From: Haloimpatiens sp042688525
Lineage (GTDB): Bacteria; Bacillota; Clostridia; Clostridiales; Clostridiaceae
Assembly (NCBI RefSeq): GCF_042688525.2
Contig: NZ_JBHWAB010000001.1
Coordinates: 868,001-932,000, forward strand
Length of the DNA: 64,000 nt
Direction of reading: 5' to 3'
Within the stretch, counting starts at the first letter, position 1. Each line of letters begins with the position of its first letter. Of this stretch, positions 17,664 to 31,073 are shown one piece after another. Position numbers and translations under genes: made by a program. Below the pieces are notes generated by a model. That model was not told where the DNA came from. It made no database searches and saw nothing but the letters and a program-made list of their open reading frames with translations.

Positions 17664-17922
17664 AACTCAACTTTTGGAGATGAAATACGGTCGCTACGGA
17701 AAATGATATCTTGCTATAAAACCTTTAACTGCATAAAGTAATTCTAAGCTCTAAAAATTTAACATTGCTAAAAACTCAAACTCGCTACACTCAAACAATG
17801 AGTTTTTTTAACGCAATGTTAAATTTTTAGATCAAGAATTACTAATTATTTGTTAAAATGGTTTTTACGCAATATATCATTTTCCTTCGCTAGACAGTAT
17901 TTTTGCCTTGAGAAAGTTGGGT
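17664..17922 (+). repeat. PAL-A element, variant with unrelated middle arms
   Basis: First of three tandem copies. Outer arm AACTCAACTTTTGGAG, inner pair AAATGATATCTTGC / GCAATATATCATTT. The middle arms AGTAATTCTAAGCTC..TTTAACATTGC and GCAATGTTAAA..AAGAATTACT pair with each other over about 30 bases but differ in sequence from the usual middle. The tip contains AAAAACTCA / TGAGTTTTTT. Confidence 0.8.
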
Positions 17923-18182
17923 AATTCAACTTTGGAAGTTGAATTACGGTTGCTACGGAAAATGATATCTTGCTCAGAAACCTTTCACTTCAGTAACAAG
18001 TTCTAAGCTTTACTCATATTGAAAAAAGATTTTTTAATTAATATTCCGTAGGAATCAGTAATTTAAAAATAACTTTTTTCAAATTCGTAAAGCTAAGAAC
18101 TTGTAAACTTTGTTCAAATGTTTCTTACGCAATATATCATTTTCCTTCGCTAGGTAGTATTTTTGTCTTGAGAAAGTTGGGT
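17923..18182 (+). repeat. PAL-A element, full length
   Basis: Canonical middle and tip (ACAAGTTCTAAGCTTTAC, ATTCCGTAGGAAT, GTAAAGCTAAGAACTTGT) with outer arms altered to TTCAACTTTGGAAG / CTTGAGAAAGTTGG. It begins at the end of the preceding copy, and the junction words repeat at both of its ends. Confidence 0.85.
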
Positions 18183-18541
18183 AATTCAACTTTGGAAGTT
18201 GAAATATGGTCGCTGCTGAAAATAATATTTTGCTTTGAAATTTTTCATTTTACAAAGTAATTCTTTGATATAAGTGTATGTATCTAGTAAATAGAACTCA
18301 GTATAATAACAGGAAGCTTTCAAAAATAATGAATAATTAACAATGTATAATTAAAAATTAAGGAAATTTTGATTTAGGGCAAAATAAATAATTATATAGT
18401 ATTATAGGTAAAGCATAAAATACAAACAAGGATGTTTTTCTTTTAGAAAAACATCCTTGTTTTATTTCCTATTTTTGTACTTTGTACTTTATATTTCACA
18501 TTTACTACAAGCAATATATTATGTTTTAACTGTCCACTGTT
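18183..18541 (+). repeat. Composite of truncated PAL elements
   Basis: Starts with a third PAL-A left arm (TTCAACTTTGGAAGTTG), then a PAL-B left arm (GTATAATAACAGGAAGCTTTC at ~18312), then part of the L insert (AATTAAGGAAATTTTG). It ends in PAL-D sequence around a perfect 16-bp hairpin, AACAAGGATGTTTTTC (18425-18440) with GAAAAACATCCTTGTT (18446-18461). The hairpin and following T-rich bases could also terminate transcription from either side. Confidence 0.7.
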
Positions 18542-19384
18542 TTAAGTATAGTCTTCTTGTCTGTATTTCCCTACTATATCAGTTACAGGTGAAACCGTAG
18601 TAAATGCAGAAGGTTCTATTTCTCTTATAATACTTTTTAAAAGGCCTAGTTGATTTTTTTGAATTACGAGATATATAAATTTTTTATTAGTATTAGAATA
18701 ACCACCTTTAGCTTCTAATAAAGTTACACCTCTTTGTAGTCTAATACGAATAGCATCTACTAATTCAGCATCTTTTTCACAAATGATAATGCATTGTTTA
18801 GTAGAAGAAACACCTTCTTGAATTAAATCCATTATTTTGGTTCTAGCAAAACTTAGTATAAAAGCATATAGCACGGAATTTATACCAAATACATATGCAA
18901 CTAACAAATATACAAGAATATCTTCTATTAATAGTATATTAGATAATGGTAATGAAGGAATTTTATTATTGATTATTTTTGCAGATATATCAAGTCCACC
19001 TGTAGAACCTCCACCCATGAATATAAGAGCAACACCAGCTCCAAATAATATCCCACAAAATATAGATGCTAAAAGTGTATCATCAAAAGGCTTAAAATTG
19101 TAAGTATTTAAATAATCTATCATAAAGGAAGATAGAAATACTATAAAACCAGTTCTAATTGAAAACTTTTTTCCCAGCAATTTGTAACCAAAAATGAATA
19201 AAGGAATATTTATGAGAATTGTACAAAGACCTACTTTAATTCCAAATAGCTTGTTTAATGAAGTAGCTATCCCAGTTGCACCTCCAACACCTATGTTAGA
19301 AGGTATTAATATTGCTGTAATTGAAAGTGAAAATAATATACAACCTAAAATCATCATTATATATTCTTTTATAGTTTGTTTCAT
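18542..19384 (-). CDS. YitT-family membrane protein (DUF161-DUF2179)
   Basis: Polytopic membrane protein of unknown function. Five to six hydrophobic segments occupy residues ~10-185, with the family pattern IPSNIGVGGATGIAT near the start and GGGSTGGLDISAKII near residue 125. The last ~90 residues are a soluble DUF2179 domain (KQCIIICEKDAELVDAIRI, then RGVTLLEAKGGYS), an alpha/beta fold thought to sense a ligand. Full length at 280 residues. The ATG has AGGGGG upstream. It converges on the TPR lipoprotein with a stretch of PAL repeats between them and is read divergently from pckA. Clostridia usually carry several paralogues, and nothing here tells which one this is. Confidence 0.88.
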   Translation of the reverse strand: MKQTIKEYIMMILGCILFSLSITAILIPSNIGVGGATGIATSLNKLFGIKVGLCTILINIPLFIFGYKLLGKKFSIRTGFIVFLSSFMIDYLNTYNFKPFDDTLLASIFCGILFGAGVALIFMGGGSTGGLDISAKIINNKIPSLPLSNILLIEDILVYLLVAYVFGINSVLYAFILSFARTKIMDLIQEGVSSTKQCIIICEKDAELVDAIRIRLQRGVTLLEAKGGYSNTNKKFIYLVIQKNQLGLLKSIIREIEPSAFTTVSPVTDIVGKYRQEDYT

Positions 19385-19421
19385 ATAATAAACCCCCTAT
19401 CTAACTTAAAAACTAATTTAA

Positions 19422-19710
19422 TAATTCAACTTTTACAGATGAAAATGGTCGCTATGGGAAATGATATATTGTTTTTAAACTTTTTACTTTTTAAAAGATA
19501 ATTAATAGTTAATAATGAATAATTAATAATTAAGGAAATTTTGCCTTAGGGCAAAATAACTAATATATAATTAAAGATTTTTGTTAAAGCAAAAATCAAC
19601 CTTTATTATTCATTTTTAATTATTAATTCTTAATTGTTGTTCAAATGTTTTTTATGCAATATATTATTTTCCTTCGCTAAATAGTATTTTCTTACAGGAA
19701 AAGTTGAACT
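19422..19710 (+). repeat. PAL-A outer arms around an L insert
   Basis: Left arm ATTCAACTTTTACAG.. with AAATGATATATTG; right arm GCAATATATTATTTTCC..CAGGAAAAGTTGAACT. Instead of the usual middle it holds the L insert: AATTAATAATTAAGG pairs with CCTTTATTATTCATT-like sequence and encloses two hairpins, TTTTGCC/GGGCAAAA and GATTTTTG/CAAAAATC. Lies between the divergent yitT and pckA genes. The remaining 19711-20087 is AT-rich leader. Confidence 0.8.
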
Positions 19711-19965
19711 AACAACTGTCAATTGTAGTTTTGAATTTGTGTAAACGAATATATACTAGCATAAAAAATATAAAATAACAATAAAAATTCATGATTTTTT
19801 ACATGCTTCTTTAAAATAATTCAATACGATACTACAATTTATAATTATTTTATATTAATATGTTAAAAAATAATACAAACCATGTAATAGTATAGCATAT
19901 ATATAAATAATATATCATAAAAAGACATAAATAGTATAACATTAAAACAATTAGAATACATTATT

Positions 19966-19979
19966 TGAAAACGTTTAAT
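19966..19979 (+). promoter_or_regulatory. Probable cre site (CcpA) upstream of pckA
   Basis: TGAAAACGTTTAAT matches the consensus TGWAARCGYTWNCW at 13 of 14 positions. It lies ~110 bases before the pckA start. Catabolite control of a gluconeogenic enzyme makes sense, but one site seen by eye is only suggestive. Confidence 0.5.
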
Positions 19980-20087
19980 TGAAGAAATAAAGAGATTTTG
20001 TTTGTTGCAATTTAAAATATAAATATGGTAGAGTAATAGTGGAAATAGGATTAGTAGGAAATAAATTGAAAATGAGGAGGCCATACT

Positions 20088-21683
20088 ATGAAGTTTATAG
20101 ATGAATTAAAAAAACTAAACATTAAAACTAACAAGGAAATTTACAGAAATTTATCAGTAGCAGATTTAGTAGTAAAGGCTTTAGAAAGAGGAGAAGGAGT
20201 TTTATCAAATACAGGGGCATTAGTAGTTAACACAGGAAAATATACAGGAAGATCACCTAAGGATAGATTCATAGTAAAGACTAAAGATATTAAAGATAAA
20301 GTAAACTGGGGAAAAGTTAATTTACCAACGACTGAAGAGGTTTTCAATAAATTATACGATGATGTAATGAATTATTTAAGTGATAGAGATTTGTTTGTAT
20401 TTGATGGTTATGTAGGAGCTATGAAAGAATATAGTCTTCCTATCAGAGTTGTAAATGAATTGGCTTCCCAAGCAGTACTTTCTACTCAGTTGTTTAGAAG
20501 AATGGATAAAGAGGAATTACAAAATCATAAACCAGAATTCACCGTAATAGCTGCTCCAGGTTTTAAATCTAGAGGTAAAGAAGATAGTGTGAATTCAGAA
20601 GCATTTGTATTAATTAATTTCGAAAGAAAAATTGTTCTTATCGGTGGAACACAATATGGAGGAGAAATTAAAAAATCTATTTTCTCTGTAATGAATTTTT
20701 TAATGCCTCAAAGAGGGGTATTCCCAATGCATTGTTCATCTAACATAGGGGAAGATGGAAAAACAGCTATATTCTTTGGATTATCAGGAACGGGAAAAAC
20801 AACTTTGTCAGCTGACCCTGAAAGAATGTTAATTGGTGATGATGAACATGGTTGGTGTGATAAGGGTGTATTTAACTTCGAAGGTGGATGTTATGCAAAA
20901 ACTATAAGACTTAATAAAGATAAAGAAAGAGAAATTTATAATGCATTAAAGTTTGGTGCACTTTTAGAAAATGTAGTGCTTGATGAATATAAAATACCAG
21001 ATTATGATGATGGAAAGTACACTGAAAATACTAGAGGGGCTTATCCAGTAGAATATATTGAAAATGTTAAATTAGATGGAATAGGCGGACAACCTAGTAC
21101 AATAGTATTTTTAACGGCTGATGCATTTGGAGTTATTCCACCAATATCTAAATTAAGCAAACAAGCTGCAATGTATCATTTTATGTCCGGGTATACTAGT
21201 AAAGTAGCTGGTACAGAGAGAGGAATTACAGAGCCAAAGGCCACTTTTTCAGCATGTTTTGGTGAGCCATTTATGCTTATGAATCCAGCTGTTTATGCAA
21301 ATCTTTTAGGTGAAAAAATAGAAAAGTACAATACAGAAGTTTATTTGGTTAATACTGGTTGGATAGCTGGTGGATATGGTGTAGGTCCAAGAATGAAACT
21401 AGATTACACTAGGGCAATGATAAAAGCTGCATTAGCAGGGAAATTAAAAGATGTTGAATATGTAGAACATCCAGTATTTAAAGTTTCTGTTCCAAAAGAA
21501 TGTCCAAATGTACCAAGCGAATTGTTGAACCCAAGAAATACATGGAAAAATAAAAAATTGTATGATGAAAGAGCTTTACAATTAGCAGAAAAGTTTGGTA
21601 AAAATTTTGAGAAATTTAGTAATGTACCAGAAGAAATCGTAAATGCTGGACCAGTTAAGAAAGAAGAAGCATTAGTAGGATAA
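20088..21683 (+). CDS. pckA: Phosphoenolpyruvate carboxykinase (ATP)
   Basis: Interconverts oxaloacetate + ATP and phosphoenolpyruvate + CO2 + ADP, linking C4 acids with glycolysis; in anaerobes it may also run toward oxaloacetate. The 531-residue protein has all family motifs: GRSPKDRFIV, RGVFPMHCSSNIGEDGKTAI, the kinase P-loop GLSGTGKTTLSADPER near 233-243, the metal site IGDDEHGW, and FLTADAFGVIPPISKL. Full length. The ATG has GAGGAGG upstream. A likely cre site lies in its leader, and a strong terminator follows, so it is a single-gene unit. Confidence 0.97.
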   Translation: MKFIDELKKLNIKTNKEIYRNLSVADLVVKALERGEGVLSNTGALVVNTGKYTGRSPKDRFIVKTKDIKDKVNWGKVNLPTTEEVFNKLYDDVMNYLSDRDLFVFDGYVGAMKEYSLPIRVVNELASQAVLSTQLFRRMDKEELQNHKPEFTVIAAPGFKSRGKEDSVNSEAFVLINFERKIVLIGGTQYGGEIKKSIFSVMNFLMPQRGVFPMHCSSNIGEDGKTAIFFGLSGTGKTTLSADPERMLIGDDEHGWCDKGVFNFEGGCYAKTIRLNKDKEREIYNALKFGALLENVVLDEYKIPDYDDGKYTENTRGAYPVEYIENVKLDGIGGQPSTIVFLTADAFGVIPPISKLSKQAAMYHFMSGYTSKVAGTERGITEPKATFSACFGEPFMLMNPAVYANLLGEKIEKYNTEVYLVNTGWIAGGYGVGPRMKLDYTRAMIKAALAGKLKDVEYVEHPVFKVSVPKECPNVPSELLNPRNTWKNKKLYDERALQLAEKFGKNFEKFSNVPEEIVNAGPVKKEEALVG

Positions 21684-21685
21684 GT

Positions 21686-21775
21686 AAAGTACAGAGGACA
21701 GATGAGAGAGGATAGAGGACAGTTGATAGTTGACAGATGAGAGAGGAAAGTTGAAAGATAAAGAAGGAAGAAAAT
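21686..21775. repeat. Purine-rich repeats after pckA
   Basis: GACAGATGAGAGAGGA occurs twice (starts ~21698 and ~21733), with GACAGTTGATAGTTGACAG between. Same class of sequence as at 1845-2035, and as the complement at 51990-52036 after nrdJ. Confidence 0.6.
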
Positions 21776-21822
21776 AAATAAGGATGATTTTTGATTTTAA
21801 ATTAAAGTAACATATATTGCAT

Positions 21823-21870
21823 AACGAAAATATAAATATAAGGAATATTTATATTTTCGTTTGTTTTTTT
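21823..21870 (+). terminator. Terminator of pckA
   Basis: AACGAAAATATAAATAT pairs perfectly with ATATTTATATTTTCGTT, followed by TGTTTTTTT. Confidence 0.85.
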
Positions 21871-21908
21871 GTATTAGAAGATACATAACAGTTTAAGGAG
21901 GATATATT

Positions 21909-23045
21909 GTGAGAAAAAAATGGGTTAGTGTAATTTTAGTGGTAATATTGGCTGTTGTTTTGGGAGTTACATTAAATAAAAATACCAATAAAGAGTTAAA
22001 AGAAAAAGTTTCAGTAAAGAAATGGAATAATTTTTATAATGGGAGTAATATTCACTTTTATTATCAAGCATCTGATGGTTTGAATATCGAACAGCTAGAA
22101 GAAAGTTATAGTCTAAAAAAATTAGTTAGAAATTGTAAAAGTGATTTCGAAAAAGCATTGAAAATAATGGAATGGACTGATAAAAAATTAAAATACAATA
22201 GAACAAGTATGAAAGTAAAAGGCAATGCATTGGGAATTTTAAAGGATGTTGAGAAAAGTGGTAAAAGTATTTCAGATGAAGATTATTGTAAAGTATATAA
22301 TGAAGCTGCAATATCTGTAGGATTAAAATCTAGAATAGGAGAATTTAAAGTAAAGGAACCAAACAAAGAAAAAGGTATGTACAATTATTTTATTTGTGAA
22401 GTATGGAGCGACAAGTATAAAAAATGGATAATGATTGATTCACCGAATAATCATTATATTACGCATGAAGGTGTGCCTTTGAGTGCTATTGAAGTAATTG
22501 AAAAAGGTATAGATAAGATAAAAATTTTAGGAGGAAACAGTGCACAAAAATATATAAAAAATATGGAAAAGTATTTTTATTCATACACAATAGCTATAGA
22601 TAACAATATATATGGAGCTAAGAAAAGTAATTCATATATAACTTATATAAAAAATGATAAAATACCTAAAATTTATATTAAAGATCAATTTATAAAACCT
22701 ACAATATTTACTTATAAGAATGATTTATTTAAAATTTCACCAAATGTAAAATATAAAGATAATAAAAGTGATGAAGTAAGTACTATTATATTTTCACAGA
22801 AGAAAAGTATAGAAAATAATGATAACAGTAAAGAAAAAATTTCTCTTTATGGAGGAGCTTTTAGGAATAGTGTAATGTTAGAAAAGTATAAGGTTAGTGT
22901 GAATAGTTCAAAATGGGAAGATGTAGAAGGTTATTTTACTGTAGATTTAAAGAATGGTGAAAATGTAATCAAGATTTCACAAGATGGCAAAAAAGCTGAA
23001 AGAGAAGTTATAATAATATACAACTCCGAAGATAAGAAAAAATAA
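21909..23045 (+). CDS. Exported transglutaminase-like fold protein, probably inactive
   Basis: Signal anchor at residues ~5-22 (WVSVILVVILAVVLGVTL), then an extracytoplasmic region. Residues ~60-205 resemble a transglutaminase/protease-like core: KALKIMEWTDKKLKYN, then EDYCKVYNEAAISVGLKSRI, where Cys would be the nucleophile, and YNYFICEVWSDKYKKWIMID, where the Asp is in place. The position normally held by the catalytic His (HAWxEV) is occupied by a non-His residue (YFICEVW), so ordinary thiol chemistry is unlikely. The last ~100 residues may be an immunoglobulin-like C-terminal domain (YKVSVNSSKWEDVEGYFTVD). The start is a GTG with AAGGAGG seven bases upstream. Fold assignment is moderate; function unknown. 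Confidence 0.65.
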   Translation: MRKKWVSVILVVILAVVLGVTLNKNTNKELKEKVSVKKWNNFYNGSNIHFYYQASDGLNIEQLEESYSLKKLVRNCKSDFEKALKIMEWTDKKLKYNRTSMKVKGNALGILKDVEKSGKSISDEDYCKVYNEAAISVGLKSRIGEFKVKEPNKEKGMYNYFICEVWSDKYKKWIMIDSPNNHYITHEGVPLSAIEVIEKGIDKIKILGGNSAQKYIKNMEKYFYSYTIAIDNNIYGAKKSNSYITYIKNDKIPKIYIKDQFIKPTIFTYKNDLFKISPNVKYKDNKSDEVSTIIFSQKKSIENNDNSKEKISLYGGAFRNSVMLEKYKVSVNSSKWEDVEGYFTVDLKNGENVIKISQDGKKAEREVIIIYNSEDKKK

Positions 23046-23050
23046 GGTGA

Positions 23051-23301
23051 TTGTTTGTCAGGTAAAAAAAAGTCGCTGCAGGAAATGATATCTTGCTTAG
23101 AAACTATTCACTTCAGTAACAAGTTCTAAGTTTTACTCATATTGAAAAAAGATTTTTTAATTAATATTCCGTAGGAATCAGTAATTAAAAAATAACTTTT
23201 TTCAAATTCGTAAAACTAAGAACTTGTAACTTTGTTCAAATGTTTCTTACGCAATATATCATTTCCTTTCGCTAGATAGTATTTTTTAATGTCAAAGTTG
23301 A
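23051..23301 (+). repeat. PAL-A element with worn ends
   Basis: Canonical middle and tip, but outer arms are degraded (TTTGTCAGGT / ATGTCAAAGTTGAA). The middle arm carries a matched change: AAGTTTTAC on the left and GTAAAACT on the right, where most copies have AAGCTTTAC / GTAAAGCT. Confidence 0.82.
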
Positions 23302-23345
23302 ATGAAGTAGTTGTTTGCCTAAAGTGTATATAGCCAGTAAATAAA

Positions 23346-23482
23346 AAGGCGTATAAGAACAGTAATCCTTCACTTCCATAACGTGCTCTAATCCTTACTT
23401 ATATTGAAAAAATAACTTTTTTCAAATTTGTAAGGCTAAGAGCACGTAAATGTCGTTCAAAGGTTACTGTTTTTATACCTTA
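23346..23482 (+). repeat. PAL-B element with rewritten middle arms and no tip
   Basis: Outer arms GTATAAGAACAGTAATCC / GGTTACTGTTTTTATACC belong to the PAL-B class. The middle arms ACGTGCTCT..CCTTAC / GTAAGG..AGAGCACGT occupy the place of ACAAGTTCT..CTTTAC / GTAAAG..AGAACTTGT, with changes on both sides keeping the pairing. The flanking words CACTTC, TTATATTGAAAAA and GTTCAAA are retained. The innermost tip is missing. Confidence 0.8.
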
Positions 23483-23637
23483 ATTATTCATTATTAAATT
23501 TTAATGTTTTTAAATATTAATATATAATTAATATTTTAGTTATCTAGTTGAATATAATTGTATAAATGTAATATAATTATTTAGTGAATTTTGGTATAGT
23601 AATTATGATAGAATTAAAATGTTGGAGGTAGAATTGT

Positions 23638-24450
23638 ATGGATTTAATTTTAATAGTAAAAGCTATTATAATAGGTATAGTAGAGGGAATTACTGAATTC
23701 TTACCTATTTCATCTACAGGACATATGATAATAGCGGGACATTTCATAGATTTTAGTGGGGATTTTTCAAAATTGTTTGAAATAGTTATTCAGTTAGGAG
23801 CTATACTTGCTATAGTTGTTTTATATTGGAACAAAATATGGAATTCTCTAAAAAATCTTATGCCAGGTAAATGGGGATTTAAGCTGTGGTTTAATATAAT
23901 AGTTGCTTTTATACCATCTGCAGTTGTAGGATTACTTTTTAATGACTATATACATGAACACTTATTTAGTGTTACTACTGTGGCTTGTGCTTTAGTTGTA
24001 GGTGGAATATGGATGATTTATGCTGAAAATAAACATAGAAATAATTATTCTACCAATAACATTGATGATGTAAATACTAGTCAAGCGTTTAAAATAGGAT
24101 GTTTTCAATGTTTAGCTCTTTGGCCAGGAATGTCAAGGTCAGCATCTACTATAATAGGTGCATGGATTGGAGGACTTTCTACAGTTGCAGCAGCAGAATT
24201 TTCTTTTTTTCTAGCAATACCTACTATGATAGCAGCATCAGGTTATAGTCTTTTAAAGACTAAAGCAATACTTAGTTTTTCACAAATAGTAGCTTTAGGG
24301 GTAGGGTTCTTTGTATCTTTTGTAGTTGCTTTAATTGTTGTTGATAAATTCTTAGGATATTTAAAAAAGAAACCTATGAAAGTTTTTGCGGTATATAGAA
24401 TAATTTTAGGTGTACTATTATTAGGATTAGGAGTAGCTAATCTATTATAA
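23638..24450 (+). CDS. uppP: Undecaprenyl-diphosphatase UppP (BacA)
   Basis: Integral membrane phosphatase that recycles undecaprenyl pyrophosphate to the monophosphate carrier for peptidoglycan and other wall polymers; extra dosage gives bacitracin resistance. The two family motifs are clear: GIVEGITEFLPISSTGHMII near residue 12, containing the catalytic Glu and PISSTGH loop, and LWPGMSRSASTI near residue 160, containing the essential Arg. Seven to eight membrane segments are predicted in 270 residues, the standard length. The ATG has GGAGG upstream. A PAL-A element lies between its stop codon and its terminator, so it is probably part of the mRNA 3' end. Confidence 0.96.
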   Translation: MDLILIVKAIIIGIVEGITEFLPISSTGHMIIAGHFIDFSGDFSKLFEIVIQLGAILAIVVLYWNKIWNSLKNLMPGKWGFKLWFNIIVAFIPSAVVGLLFNDYIHEHLFSVTTVACALVVGGIWMIYAENKHRNNYSTNNIDDVNTSQAFKIGCFQCLALWPGMSRSASTIIGAWIGGLSTVAAAEFSFFLAIPTMIAASGYSLLKTKAILSFSQIVALGVGFFVSFVVALIVVDKFLGYLKKKPMKVFAVYRIILGVLLLGLGVANLL

Positions 24451-24457
24451 GGTTATA

Positions 24458-24716
24458 TCAACTTTGGCAGGTGAAAAACAGTCGCTGCGGGAAATGATAT
24501 CTTGCTTAGAAACCTTTCACTTCAGTAACAATTTCTAAGCTTTATTCATATTGAAAAAAGATTTTTTAATTAATATTCCGTAGGAATCAGTAATTAAAAA
24601 ATAACTTTTTTCAAATTCGTAAAGCTAAGAACTTGTAAACTTTGTTCAAATGTTTCTTACGCAAGATATCATTTTCCTTCGCTAAGCAGTGTTTTTTTAC
24701 TGTGAAAGTTGAGTTA
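24458..24716 (+). repeat. PAL-A element, full length, inside the uppP 3' region
   Basis: Outer arms ATCAACTTTGGCAG / CTGTGAAAGTTGAG, canonical middle and tip. Starts 8 bases after the uppP stop; the uppP terminator follows it. Confidence 0.87.
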
Positions 24717-24730
24717 ATTGCTATCTAAAT

Positions 24731-24779
24731 AAAAATAGCATGTGATTATGTCTTTATAATCATATGCTATTTTTTTATT
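24731..24779 (+). terminator. Terminator downstream of uppP and its PAL element
   Basis: AAAATAGCATGTGATTAT (24732-24749) pairs with ATAATCATATGCTATTTT (24756-24773) and runs into T residues. The following 24780-24960 is AT-rich with a weak inverted repeat around 24817-24852; no gene seen. Confidence 0.85.
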
Positions 24780-24963
24780 TAGTTGATAGAAGAGAGGTGG
24801 TAGTTAGAAGATAAAGAAAATTAATAATTATACATTAATAATTATTAATTGTTTTTATGATATATTTTTTAAAAAATAGGAAAAGATAGATATGAGATTT
24901 GCTAACTGTGAAAGTTAGGTAAATATATAAATTGATTTTATAGATTTTAGTAAGAAGGGATGA

Positions 24964-25437
24964 GTGTTAATTATGCAAGTAACTAAAAGTAAATGGATAG
25001 AAAAAATAGAGGATATAATATCAAGTAGGAGATGGGTGAAAAATAATATATCTATGGGAAGAATACAATGCTCGAAATTATTAAAGGAAAAAGATAAATT
25101 AAATCTAGTAATTGTTTCAGATTCTTTAGATAAACCATTATATGCTATGGTACAAAAAATTATAATAAATAATGGTGAAATTATTATGTGTTTTGATGGA
25201 GAATACCCTTTGAATATTAATAAAGATCAGTATGATGAATTTAAAGATTATTTTACGGTTGATGAATGGGATAATATATTTAATAATAAAAATATAACTG
25301 AGTATTTAATTAAAGATAATTTAATTAATAATAAAGAAGGGTATTTATTTGTTGTACATCAAAATGCTGAATTATACATAAAAGATGGATTTGATAAAGA
25401 AGCTACAGAAGAATTATGCTGTCATTACAGTTTGTAG
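24964..25437 (+). CDS. Conserved-looking small protein of unknown function
   Basis: I do not recognise the family. The 157-residue product has no signal peptide or membrane segment and looks like a small alpha/beta protein: a charged start (KSKWIEKIEDIISSRRWVKN), a stretch resembling a beta sheet (LNLVIVSDSLDKPLYAMVQKIIINNGEIIMCF), and an acidic C-terminal half ending in ELCCHYSL. The frame begins at a GTG preceded by AAGAAGGGATGA; an ATG three codons later is further from that site. It stands alone between uppP and the rRNA operon. Codon use is like the neighbours. Confidence 0.6.
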   Translation: MLIMQVTKSKWIEKIEDIISSRRWVKNNISMGRIQCSKLLKEKDKLNLVIVSDSLDKPLYAMVQKIIINNGEIIMCFDGEYPLNINKDQYDEFKDYFTVDEWDNIFNNKNITEYLIKDNLINNKEGYLFVVHQNAELYIKDGFDKEATEELCCHYSL

Positions 25438-25537
25438 ATTTAAAACTATCCAGGCGTATCATTATATGTAAATTTAAGAAAAAATGAAAAAAGTGAAGAA
25501 ATATTAAAGCATTTTTCATGAAACGGGATTATAAATT

Positions 25538-25566
25538 TTGATATTGTGAATGTGTTTTGATATAAT
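25538..25566 (+). promoter_or_regulatory. rRNA operon promoter P1
   Basis: TTGATA (25538-25543), 17 bases, TATAAT (25561-25566). About 200 bases before the 16S gene. Confidence 0.75.
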
Positions 25567-25634
25567 AAATTCCGTCGCAAGTGATAAGTTAAATAAATCA
25601 ATATAAATGATTTTAAAAAATATCACGAAATATG

Positions 25635-25663
25635 TTGACAATAAGTTGTTTGAATGATATAAT
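25635..25663 (+). promoter_or_regulatory. rRNA operon promoter P2
   Basis: TTGACA (25635-25640), 17 bases, TATAAT (25658-25663): perfect consensus. Tandem promoters are usual for Firmicute rRNA operons. The leader down to 25770 contains CGCTGAGAGGCGGCG and box-A-like sequence. Confidence 0.88.
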
Positions 25664-25770
25664 GTAAAAGTCGCTGAGAGGCGGCGAGATAAAACTGGTC
25701 TTTGAAAATTAAACAGAGATGATGATGATAAATCATAATGTCAGTGAATTTGAGTTTAGATTAAACTTTT

Positions 25771-27290
<1,520 letters not shown>

Positions 27291-27378
27291 AATGAAAAGC
27301 ACATGAGCTTTTCGCAAAATGGATTCACTGAATCTTCTCTGTTTAATTTTGAGAGACCAATAGGTTTCTTAGATATAT

Positions 27379-27454
27379 GGGGGTATAGCTCAGTTGGGAG
27401 AGCACCTGCCTTGCACGCAGGGGGTCAAGAGTTCGAATCTCTTTATCTCCACCA
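27379..27454 (+). tRNA. tRNA-Ala (TGC)
   Basis: Cloverleaf in the 16S-23S spacer, 76 bases with encoded CCA. Anticodon TGC at 27412-27414 in loop CTTGCAC; T-arm GTTCGAATC. The acceptor stem GGGGGTA / TATCTCC contains two G-T pairs, slightly unusual. Confidence 0.96.
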
Positions 27455-27459
27455 TATAT

Positions 27460-27536
<77 letters not shown>

Positions 27537-27630
27537 TTTTTGTTCTTTGAAAATTGCACAGTGGAAATAAATTCAATTTCAAATTTCAAGTAAACTATCA
27601 ATCGCGATAGTTTCACTGGATAAAATTAAG

Positions 27631-30532
<2,902 letters not shown>

Positions 30533-30565
30533 TAATTAACACTGTGCAATTTTGAAAGAACAATA

Positions 30566-30684
30566 ATCTGGTGATTATGGCTCAAAGGTAACACCCCTTC
30601 CCATTCCGAACAGGACGGTTAAGCTTTGAAGCGCCGATGGTACTGCAGGGGAAGCCCTGTGGAAGAGTAGGTCGTCGCCAGGTC
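30566..30684 (+). rRNA. 5S ribosomal RNA
   Basis: About 117-119 bases, bounded by CTGGTG and CGCCAGG which pair. Contains ACCCCTTCCCATTCCGAACA and the GGAAGAGTAGGTCG 3' part. Ends approximate. Confidence 0.94.
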
Positions 30685-30692
30685 AATGATGT

Positions 30693-30767
<75 letters not shown>

Positions 30768-30859
30768 TTTTTATTTTTTGTATTTTTAATGTAAATAAGT
30801 TTATTTTTTTTATATCGAGTTAAACGTTTACAAAATAATATATATTTATGTAAATCAAA

Positions 30860-30887
30860 TTATTTTGCCATTAGGCAAAATTTTTTA
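30860..30887 (+). terminator. Terminator of the rRNA-tRNA operon
   Basis: ATTTTGCC / GGCAAAAT around ATTA with a TTTTTT tail, about 95 bases after tRNA-Asn. The rest of 30768-31073 is AT-rich leader of the next gene with no other feature seen. Confidence 0.8.
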
Positions 30888-31073
30888 TTTGCATAAAATA
30901 CAGTTAGACATTCTAAATTAAGAGAAATATTTTGCAATCATATATGTTGCTATTTTCATTTATATAACTACAGATTATTAATCCAAAAAAGTAAAAAATT
31001 AAGAAAAATACTGCAAAATATGATATATTATTAGTACAAGGGTTAATGATTATATATTTATGGAGGGGTACGA

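Noticed and set aside
17664..18541. CRISPR array
   Set aside because: The repeats are long palindromes without regular spacers, and no cas genes are present.
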